Assembly (NCBI GenBank): GCA_945918815.1
Contig: CAMEIU010000008.1
Coordinates: 1-21,506 of the forward strand
DNA: 21,506 bases
Reading direction: 5' to 3'
DNA from: an uncultured Clostridia bacterium
Lineage (GTDB): Bacteria; Bacillota; Clostridia; Oscillospirales; Oscillospiraceae
Translations under genes and position numbers: made by a program
Notes under the pieces: model-generated
Database searches by the model: none
Seen by the model: only the letters and a program-made list of their open reading frames with translations
What the model was told of the DNA's origin: nothing
Shown here: positions 14,348 through 20,043 of the stretch, in pieces
Layout: every line of letters starts with the position of its first letter
Numbering within the stretch: the stretch's first letter is position 1

Positions 14348-15064
14348 TCAGCCGTGCTTGTTGATCATCCGGCTTTCGCTCTGGCCGGTGACGGGGTCCA
14401 GGTAGCGAACGTAGAGGGAGATCTTATTATTTTCATTGAGGCTGGTCCAGAGAGTCTCGGTGAAGGCGTCAATGTCCTCCGGCACGGCCATGCGGCGGGG
14501 CTCGCCCTGGAAGGTGGGAATGGGATTGCCGTTTTCCTCATAGGTGTGGATCAGGTGGCCCAGACCGGCCTTGGCGGGATAAGTATAATAGTAGCGGCAG
14601 CAGTCGGAGCCTTCGGCGTCCACGCTCTTCAAAATGCTCAGTTCGTAGGTGAAATCCGTCCGGCCCAGGTGCAGAATGCCGCTGATGCGCGGGGTGAAGT
14701 TGGGGCGGTCCGGCTCAAAGCAGCGGGTCTCCAGGGCGGACCGGAAGCTGCCGCCGGCCAGAAGATGGTCCCGGACGGTGTCGGTCTGATCGCCGTTGGT
14801 GACGATGACTTCGTTGCCCACCACGCGGATGGGCGCGTAGATGATCAGGGACGGGTCCTCCACCTTGCTCTCGTCATAGGGATGGATGATCACATCCTGG
14901 CCTGCCTCCGTGAAAATCCGGTTGCGGCTGTTCTCGCTGCGGCCCATGATAAAATAGGCCAGCGCGGCCCTTCCGCTGGGGCTGGTTCCCAAAAGCACGC
15001 CCCGGCCGGGGTACTCGTTGCCGCCAAGATATCCGGCGGCGTCCCGAAGCTTGTAAATGTCCAT
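14348..15064 (-). CDS. purO: IMP cyclohydrolase, PurO type
   Basis: A 238-aa enzyme of the archaeal-type PurO family, which closes FAICAR to IMP, replacing the cyclohydrolase half of PurH. Recognisable segments are the N-terminal YLGGNEYPGRGVLLG, ALAYFIMGRSENSRNR, PSLIIYAP, TNGDQTD, the DRPNFTPRISGI strand and YTYPAKAGLGHLIHTYE. I chose the ATG at 15064 with GAGG 8 nt upstream; a GTG at 15073 would add three residues. It is preceded directly by a ZTP riboswitch with terminator and followed by the stand-alone transformylase. The pair makes biochemical sense: the riboswitch ligand ZMP is the substrate of the second gene and precursor of this enzyme's substrate. Confidence 0.92.
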   Translation of the reverse strand: MDIYKLRDAAGYLGGNEYPGRGVLLGTSPSGRAALAYFIMGRSENSRNRIFTEAGQDVIIHPYDESKVEDPSLIIYAPIRVVGNEVIVTNGDQTDTVRDHLLAGGSFRSALETRCFEPDRPNFTPRISGILHLGRTDFTYELSILKSVDAEGSDCCRYYYTYPAKAGLGHLIHTYEENGNPIPTFQGEPRRMAVPEDIDAFTETLWTSLNENNKISLYVRYLDPVTGQSESRMINKHG

Positions 15065-15089
15065 GTCCTTCACCTCAACATAAAAATAA

Positions 15090-15189
15090 GGGCAGTCCTA
15101 TTGAATCAATAGAACTGCCCAGACGGTCGGCACATATCAGCTCCCGTTCCCCCGTGGTACGCCACGTTTCCGTCAGTCGCGGAAGCCCT
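15090..15189 (-). promoter_or_regulatory. ZTP (pfl) riboswitch with expression-platform terminator
   Basis: Reading the minus strand from about 15189, the leader carries the pfl-motif landmarks in order: CCGCGACTGACGG, an AACGTGG...CCACG pairing, GGGGGAACGGGAG, then GCCGACCGTCTGGGC at the 3' end of the aptamer. The last bases of the aptamer (GGGCAGT) also form the left arm of a terminator with ACTGCCC (stem 15090-15120, one mismatch) followed by TTATTTTTAT. Binding of ZMP/ZTP should hold the aptamer, block the terminator and switch purO and purH on. The class is known to control purine and one-carbon genes, which fits the two genes here. Confidence 0.92.
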
Positions 15190-15195
15190 GTGCTC

Positions 15196-15224
15196 ATAGT
15201 AGCGGAAAAATCGAATTCTGTCAA
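15196..15224 (-). promoter_or_regulatory. purO-purH promoter
   Basis: On the minus strand a perfect TTGACA (15219-15224), 17 bp, then TACTAT (15196-15201). The start is near 15189, at the 5' edge of the riboswitch. Confidence 0.85.
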
Positions 15225-15242
15225 GGGAGAGTTTTGCCGTGG

Positions 15243-15271
15243 TTGACAAACGGCACATTTCTGTTTACAAT
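15243..15271 (+). promoter_or_regulatory. Promoter of the ECF-S-like gene
   Basis: A perfect TTGACA (15243-15248), 17 bp, then TACAAT (15266-15271). The start is near 15278. It stands back to back with the purO promoter, the two -35 boxes only 18 bp apart. Confidence 0.85.
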
Positions 15272-15310
15272 GTTAGCGATATCTAATGGATGAGAAAGGG
15301 AGAATCTTGT

Positions 15311-15841
15311 ATGCATATATCCGTTCAATGGCTGGCGCGGACAGCGGTGGCCCTGGCGCTGTTGGTGGCGGTCCAGGCGGTGACCAAGGCCGGCGGCCAG
15401 CTGGTGACCGGCTCCTGCGTCAATCTGCTGCTGGCGGTCTGCGCCGGTGTTCTGGGCTTCGGCAGCGGCACGGTGGTCGCCATCGTCTCGCCGTTCCTGG
15501 CCTATCTGCTGGGCATTGCCCAGAGCCCGATTTTGGTGGTGCCGGGCATTGCCCTGGGCAATCTGGTCTATGTGGCCCTGATTGCGGTCCTGGCCAAGGT
15601 CCTGCGGGCCAAGCTGCCCAAGGCCGATATGTTCCCGGCGGTCATTGTGGCCGCCCTGGCCAAGTTCGCCGCCCTCTATCTGGTGGTGGTAAAGCTGATT
15701 GTGCCCACCCTGGGCGTACCCGCCGAGAAAGCGGCGGCCCTGTCCGCGACCTTCTCCACCCCCCAGCTGATCACTGCCCTCATCGGCGGCATCCTGGCGG
15801 CAATCATCGTTCCGCTGATCCGAAAGGCAGTTCGGAAATAA
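15311..15841 (+). CDS. Small integral membrane protein, probable ECF transporter S component
   Basis: A 176-aa very hydrophobic protein with five or six predicted helices, opening WLARTAVALALLVAVQAVTK then GSCVNLLLAVCAGVLGFGSG. The size, the N-terminal A/L-rich helix containing a Q-x-x-x-K element, the following N-x-L-L segment and a glycine-rich turn are typical of substrate-binding S components of ECF vitamin/nutrient importers. I could not assign a substrate. No ECF A, A' or T genes are in the window, as for group II ECF systems that share an energising module. I chose the ATG at 15311 (AAGGGAG about 10 nt upstream); an in-frame ATG at 15290 overlaps that site. It is divergent from purO. 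It could instead be an unrelated small membrane protein. Confidence 0.65.
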   Translation: MHISVQWLARTAVALALLVAVQAVTKAGGQLVTGSCVNLLLAVCAGVLGFGSGTVVAIVSPFLAYLLGIAQSPILVVPGIALGNLVYVALIAVLAKVLRAKLPKADMFPAVIVAALAKFAALYLVVVKLIVPTLGVPAEKAAALSATFSTPQLITALIGGILAAIIVPLIRKAVRK

Positions 15842-15897
15842 GCAACGCCAATTGCATGGGAAAGTGGGAGTTGCAGCACTGGCGCGGGAGCGCCTAT

Positions 15898-16030
15898 GGC
15901 TTCCCCTCGAGGGGAAGCCGTCGCCCTTAAGGGCGACTGATGAGGCGTGCTGGGGGATGCTTCATTTTGCAGGGACTACCGGCAAATACGTAACCCTTTT
16001 CCACCGCACCCGTCACGGCTTCGCCGTGAC
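15898..16030. repeat. Palindrome-rich dispersed repeat
   Basis: A perfect 22-bp palindrome (15898-15919, GGCTTCCCCTC and its complement) is followed directly by a perfect 18-bp palindrome (GTCGCCCTTAAGGGCGAC, 15920-15937) and CTGATGAGG. About 75 bp on there is a third hairpin, GTCACGGC-TTC-GCCGTGAC (16012-16030). I recognise this style of double-hairpin repeat from gut Clostridia genomes, where related copies are common in intergenic DNA. It joins directly to the SLH remnant, so it may mark the break that truncated that gene. Confidence 0.6.
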
Positions 16031-16211
16031 CCTGGCGGAGAATCTGACCGGCTTTGCGGACGCAGACCAGGTGTCCTCCTACGCCGTCCCGGCCCTGAAC
16101 TGGGCTATCGGCCAGGGATTGGCCAACGGCGCCGGCGGCAAGCTCCTGCCCCAGGCCAACGCCACCCGCGCCCAGGTCGCTGCCATCATCCACCGCTTTC
16201 TGGAAGGATAA
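16031..16211 (+). pseudogene. C-terminal remnant of an SLH-domain surface protein
   Basis: The frame reads LTGFADADQVSSYAVPALNW, then AIGQGLANGAGGKLLPQANA, then TRAQVAAIIHRFLEG and stop. This is one S-layer homology repeat, the peptidoglycan/pyruvylated-polymer-binding module usually found three times at the end of a surface protein. Key features are F-x-D near the start, the alternating hydrophobic W-A, the TRA motif and the final FLEG. Upstream the frame runs into a palindromic repeat and no rest of the protein is visible, so the gene appears truncated at its 5' side. A terminator follows at once, consistent with the true end of the original gene. Confidence 0.8.
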
Positions 16212-16231
16212 TCTATTTATATCGTATCCTT

Positions 16232-16265
16232 GCGCCGCGCCCGATCCTCCGGGCGCGGCGCTTTT
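16232..16265 (+). terminator. Terminator after the SLH remnant
   Basis: A perfect 12-bp GC stem (GCGCCGCGCCCG with CGGGCGCGGCGC, loop ATCCTC) followed by TTTT. The next 130 bp up to the kinase stop hold no feature I can support. Confidence 0.85.
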
Positions 16266-16398
16266 GTCCGCCGTGGAACGCGTATGGTTACCGGTTTGAA
16301 GCAGACGTCAGGTTTTGTCCCGCGCTTCGTTTGTACAAAGCCAAATGCCGGTCCAACCGTATAAAATCGTGGAAACGGGTATTTCTCAATCTGCGATA

Positions 16399-17628
16399 TT
16401 ACGTTCTGAATTCCACCGTGAAGGTGGTGCCGGTTTCCTCGCTGCTTTCTACGGACAGTTTGCCGCGGAGGTTGCCGGTAATGGAGCGGGCGATGGCGAG
16501 GCCGAGGCCGTAGCCGCTACTGGAGCGGGCCTTATCGGAGCGGAAGAACCGGTCGAAAATATGGGGCAGGTCTTCCTCCGGGATGGCCGGGCCGAAATTG
16601 TGGACTGACAGCCGGATGCTGTGGCCCTTGGTCAGCCGGATGGAGACAGCTTCCCCCGGCGGGCTGTATTTCGTGGCGTTTTCCACCAGAATGGCGACGA
16701 GATGCTGCAGCAGGGCCGGGTCGCTGTCCAGGGTGACGTTGGGGGCCAGCGCGGCGTCCAGACGCACATTCCGTTCATAGGCCACCGGCTCCAGATAGAG
16801 CAGCTGCTCCTCCACCAAATTGGACAGTTCCACCGGACACCGCTGGACCACCAGTCCGCCGCCGTCGGATTTGGCCAGCATCAGCATCTGGTCGATGAGC
16901 TGGCGCATGGTCTCCGCTTCCTCGGCGGTGGAGCGCAGCCATTGGCTCTGCTGGGCCACCGTCTCGTCCTTATGGGCGGTGACGATGTTGTTGTTGGCAA
17001 TGATCACCGTCAGCGGCGTTTTCAGCTCGTGGGAGGCGTCGGCCACGAACTGCTCCTGCTTCTGCCAGGCCGTTTCGATGGGCCTTACGGCCATGGAGGA
17101 CAGGCCGAGGCTGATGAAAAAGAACACCAGCGTGCCGCCGAAGAACAGAGCCAGACAGGCCAGAATCGTGTTTCGCATGGAGGCATTGTTGGATGAAGCG
17201 TCGCCCAGGGCCAGAATGGTCTGCCCGCGGAACTCCTTTTGGAAAAAGACCAGATTCTGCCCCGACAGCTTGCCGTAATGCTCCGGCGACGCCAGGACCA
17301 TGGCGACGCTCTTTTGCAGCAGATCTTCGGAGAAGCTGACCCCGTTTTCCTCCACGACGGTCAGCACGCCGCTGCTGGACACCTCCACCACCACGTTCGG
17401 CGTCTGCGGCACCGGCAGCGCCCCTTCGCCTTTGGGATGGCTGCCCAGGGTCATGGTGGCCCCCTCCGGCTTCATGGCGAAGTCAATGGCCTGCTGCAGG
17501 CCGTTGTACAGGTTTTCCGTGTTGCTGCGGTTGATTTGCAGGCAGATCACCGTCAGGGCGGCCAGCAGAACGAAGCTCACCAAGCCCATGTTGATGAGGA
17601 TGATCTTCCGCCGCAGCTTTTTCAGCAT
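16399..17628 (-). CDS. Sensor histidine kinase
   Basis: A 409-aa membrane kinase of the HisKA/HATPase class. Helix 1 spans about 10-31 and helix 2 about 154-176, framing an extracytoplasmic sensor loop of about 120 residues with no domain I recognise. The dimerisation domain has FVADASHELKTPLTV with phospho-accepting His200. The ATPase domain shows the N box (LVENATKYSPPG), a DxG-like segment (HNFGPAIPEEDLPHIFDRFF) and the G2 box (GYGLGLAIARSI). Its ATG overlaps the last 7 nt of the response-regulator gene (17622-17628), so they are translationally coupled. The signal sensed is unknown. The pair is divergent from the VTC/DUF4956/Cthe_2159 genes and may control them. Confidence 0.96.
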   Translation of the reverse strand: MLKKLRRKIILINMGLVSFVLLAALTVICLQINRSNTENLYNGLQQAIDFAMKPEGATMTLGSHPKGEGALPVPQTPNVVVEVSSSGVLTVVEENGVSFSEDLLQKSVAMVLASPEHYGKLSGQNLVFFQKEFRGQTILALGDASSNNASMRNTILACLALFFGGTLVFFFISLGLSSMAVRPIETAWQKQEQFVADASHELKTPLTVIIANNNIVTAHKDETVAQQSQWLRSTAEEAETMRQLIDQMLMLAKSDGGGLVVQRCPVELSNLVEEQLLYLEPVAYERNVRLDAALAPNVTLDSDPALLQHLVAILVENATKYSPPGEAVSIRLTKGHSIRLSVHNFGPAIPEEDLPHIFDRFFRSDKARSSSGYGLGLAIARSITGNLRGKLSVESSEETGTTFTVEFRT

Positions 17629-18299
17629 GGGTTGTACTCCAGCTTATAGCCCTGCTTCTTGATGGCGATAATGGAGACCCGGCTGTCCAGGAAATGGAGC
17701 TTCTTCCGCAGGAAGGAGATATAGGCTTCCACATTGTTGTCAGAGGTGTCGGAGTCGTAGCCCCAGACCTTGGAGATGATCTCATCCTTGGAGAGAATGA
17801 ACTGGGAATAGGAGAGCAGCAGCTTGATGATCTCGGATTCCTTGTAGTTCAGCCGGACCTCCTTGCCGTTGCAGACCAGGGAGGCATTGCCGGTGCGGTA
17901 GGTCAGGTCGCCGAAGGACAGCTCCTCCGGGACGGCGGAGGTCTGACGGCGGGTCAGAGCCCGGATCCGCGCCAGCAGCTCTTCGTTGGCGAAGGGCTTG
18001 GTCATATAGTCGTCTGCGCCGGCGTCCAGACCCAGCACCTTGTCCGGCACCGTGTCCTTGGCGGTCAGCATGAGAATGGGCGTCTTGATCCGCTGGCGGC
18101 GCAGCTCCGCGGCGATGGTAAACCCATCCTTGCCCGGCAGCATCACGTCCAGCAGAATCAGATCGTACTCCTGCCGCATGGCGGCGCAGAGCCCGTCGGT
18201 ACCATGGTAGACGGTCTGTACTTCGTAGCCGGCCTCGGTCAGAATCTGCTGCAAAGCCATGGCCAGCCGTACTTCGTCTTCCACAATCAATACTTTCAT
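17622..18299 (-). CDS. OmpR/PhoB-family response regulator
   Basis: A 225-aa response regulator. The receiver domain (1-118) begins MKVLIVEDEVRLA, with the acidic pair at Glu7-Asp8, phospho-acceptor Asp51 in LLDVMLPGKDG, and Lys101 in MTKPF. The winged-helix DNA-binding domain (about 128-222) includes LNYKESEIIKLLL and the recognition-helix region SDNNVEAYISFLRKKL, ending in the hairpin ISIIAIKKQGYKL-type wing. This class binds direct repeats as a dimer; TGTAAA-N5-TGTGAA at 18376-18392 in the adjoining divergent intergenic region is a candidate site. First gene of the two-gene unit with the kinase. Confidence 0.96.
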   Translation of the reverse strand: MKVLIVEDEVRLAMALQQILTEAGYEVQTVYHGTDGLCAAMRQEYDLILLDVMLPGKDGFTIAAELRRQRIKTPILMLTAKDTVPDKVLGLDAGADDYMTKPFANEELLARIRALTRRQTSAVPEELSFGDLTYRTGNASLVCNGKEVRLNYKESEIIKLLLSYSQFILSKDEIISKVWGYDSDTSDNNVEAYISFLRKKLHFLDSRVSIIAIKKQGYKLEYNPC

Positions 18300-18328
18300 G
18301 GAATCACATCCTTGCGTTGGTTGCTTTC

Positions 18329-18357
18329 ATTTTACGGCATACTGCGCACAATCGCAA
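18329..18357 (-). promoter_or_regulatory. Promoter of the two-component system
   Basis: On the minus strand TTGCGA (18352-18357), 17 bp, then TAAAAT (18329-18334), giving a start about 25 nt before the regulator ATG. Confidence 0.65.
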
Positions 18358-18375
18358 TACAAATTATCCTGAAAA

Positions 18376-18392
18376 TGTAAACCTTTTGTGAA
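18376..18392 (+). promoter_or_regulatory. Candidate response-regulator binding site
   Basis: TGTAAA-CCTTT-TGTGAA is an 11-bp-period direct repeat of the kind bound by OmpR/PhoB-type dimers. It lies between the divergent promoters, about 30 bp before a weak -10-like TAGGAT (18421-18426) that lacks a good -35 box, the layout expected of an activated promoter for the VTC gene. Confidence 0.4.
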
Positions 18393-18462
18393 ATCCCGGG
18401 ATTTTTTAAGGGCGCGCGTGTAGGATGTGGATAGCAAATTCCACGGGACAAGGAGGCGCGCC

Positions 18463-19175
18463 ATGGGCGTCCTGGAATATGTCTTTGAACGGGCGGAGAA
18501 GAAGTACCTGATCACCGGCGCCCAGCGGCGGGACCTGCTGGAAGCGGCGGGGGGCGGCTGACGCGGGACCGGTTCGGGCACAGCTCCATCCTAAATCTCT
18601 ATTTCGATACGCCGGATTATCGCCTGGTCCGGGCGTCTCTGGACAAGCCGGTCTACAAGGAGAAGCTCCGCCTGCGGAGCTACGGCGTGCCGGAGTCGGA
18701 GAGCCAGGTGTTCCTGGAGGTCAAGAAAAAGTACCAGGACGTGGTCTACAAGCGGCGGGAGGCCCTGCCCCTGGCCGAGGCGGAGCGATACCTGGAAAGC
18801 GGCCGCTCCAGAAGTCAGAGCCAGATCCTCCATGAGATCGACTGGATGTTTCGCATCTATCCCGACCTGGAGCCCCGGGCCTTCCTCTCCTACGAGCGGG
18901 ACGCCTACTGCGGCAACGGCGGCCTGCGCATGACCTTTGACGACCGGCTCCTGTTCCGCCGGGAAGACCTGGACCTGCGCCATGGAATCTACGGCCAGGC
19001 CTTGCTGCCGGACGACCTGTTCGTCCTGGAGATCAAGGCGCTGGGCGCCATGCCCCTGTGGCTGGCAGACGCCCTGGACCGCTGCCAGGCCCGCCCCGTC
19101 AGCTTTTCCAAATACGGCGCCGCCTACTGCCGGTATCTGGCGAAGGCGTGGGAACCGGCTGGGACGATAGATTGA
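18463..19175 (+). pseudogene. VTC-domain polyphosphate polymerase-like gene, frameshifted at a G6 tract
   Basis: An intact product of about 237 aa would be a VTC-domain triphosphate-tunnel enzyme, the fold that makes inorganic polyphosphate from ATP in yeast Vtc4. The ATG at 18463 has AGGAGG 6 nt upstream and opens EYVFERAEKKYLITGAQRR. After 32 codons the frame hits TGA (18559-18561). The natural sequence continues in another frame as LTRDRFGHSSILNLYFDTPD, then VYKEKLRLRSYG, VFLEVKKKYQDVVYKRR, SYERDAYC and FVLEIKALG, containing the basic and acidic tunnel residues. One extra G in the run at 18549-18554 would restore a single reading frame. It may be a true mutation, a phase-variable tract or a sequencing error. 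First gene of the cluster with DUF4956 and Cthe_2159 proteins. Confidence 0.88.
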
Positions 19176-19179
19176 TAGA

Positions 19180-19332
19180 AAAATTGGGATTTGACGATGT
19201 ACAGCTTTATGTAGGGCACGGCCACTGGACGTGCCGCTGTACGCAGCTGCGTCCCGGCTCCGACTGCCCAACGGCGCGTCGGGTCGCCGCGCCCTACATT
19301 GGCGATACATCACATCGTCAAATCCAAATTTT
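19180..19332. mobile_element. MITE-like dispersed repeat, copy 2
   Basis: A 153-bp element with 21-bp terminal inverted repeats (19180-19200 and 19312-19332, one mismatch; inner 14 bp GGATTTGACGATGT perfect). The core 19210-19298 starts TGTAGGGCACGGCCACTGG and ends CGCGCCCTACA and is shared with copy 1 and the copy at 14241. No coding capacity. It fills the space between the VTC gene and the DUF4956 gene without disrupting either. Confidence 0.8.
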
Positions 19333-19368
19333 CCAAACAAATATATTTATCAAAAGGAGGCATTCACT

Positions 19369-20043
19369 ATGTCAGCTCTCTTTGAACCTGTCTTCACCGG
19401 CAGCTTTACGGCTGCCCAGTATCTGCTCTGTACCGCCGCGGCGTTGGTCCTGGGCTTGGCGGTGGCGTTGACCGCCCGCTGCCAGGGGCCCTGTACCAGG
19501 AGCCTTCTCCTGGCCCTGCTGCTGCTTCCCACGGTGGTCCAGACGGTCATTATGCTGGTCAACGGCTCCATCGGTACCGGTCTGGCGGTGGCCGGGGCCT
19601 TCAGCCTGATTCGCTTCCGGTCCGCGCCGGGCACGGCCAGGGAAATTCTGCTGGTGTTCCTGTCCATGGCCGTCGGTCTGGCCACGGCGGTGGGCTATGT
19701 GGGCATCGCCGTGCTGTTTACGGTCATCGTCTGCCTGGTCATGCTCCTGGCGTCCCGGGTACGTCTGCCGGAGGAACAGACGTTGTGCCGGGACCTGCGT
19801 ATCACGGTGCCGGAGTCTCTGAACTATGCCCACGCCTTTGACGACCTGTTTGAGACCTACACTTCGTCGCACAGCCTGCTGAACGCCCGGACCTCCAACA
19901 TGGGCAGCCTCTACAAGCTGCACTATCGTGTGTTTCTGAAAAATTCGGACCAGGAGCAGGCGTTCCTGGACGCATTGCGCTGCCGGAACGGCAATCTGGA
20001 AATCAGCCTCGGCATTGCCGAAGATGAACGGGAGGCATTATAA
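19369..20043 (+). CDS. DUF4956 family membrane protein
   Basis: A 224-aa protein. Three to five hydrophobic helices occupy about residues 15-128, with the diagnostic loop GAFSLIRFRSAPGTAREI between them, followed by a cytosolic C-terminal domain (about 130-224) of alternating strands and helices. This is the DUF4956 pattern; the family has no established biochemical role but is often found beside VTC-domain polymerases and Cthe_2159/CotH-type proteins, as here. AAGGAGG lies 8 nt before the ATG. Its TAA is directly followed by the ATG of the next gene, so the two are translated together. A transport or assembly role for the VTC product or a surface polymer is conceivable but not shown. Confidence 0.9.
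   Translation: MSALFEPVFTGSFTAAQYLLCTAAALVLGLAVALTARCQGPCTRSLLLALLLLPTVVQTVIMLVNGSIGTGLAVAGAFSLIRFRSAPGTAREILLVFLSMAVGLATAVGYVGIAVLFTVIVCLVMLLASRVRLPEEQTLCRDLRITVPESLNYAHAFDDLFETYTSSHSLLNARTSNMGSLYKLHYRVFLKNSDQEQAFLDALRCRNGNLEISLGIAEDEREAL

Noticed and set aside
15898..16030. CRISPR array from closely spaced palindromes
   Set aside because: The palindromes differ from one another, are directly adjacent or irregularly spaced, and there are no equal-length spacers or cas genes.
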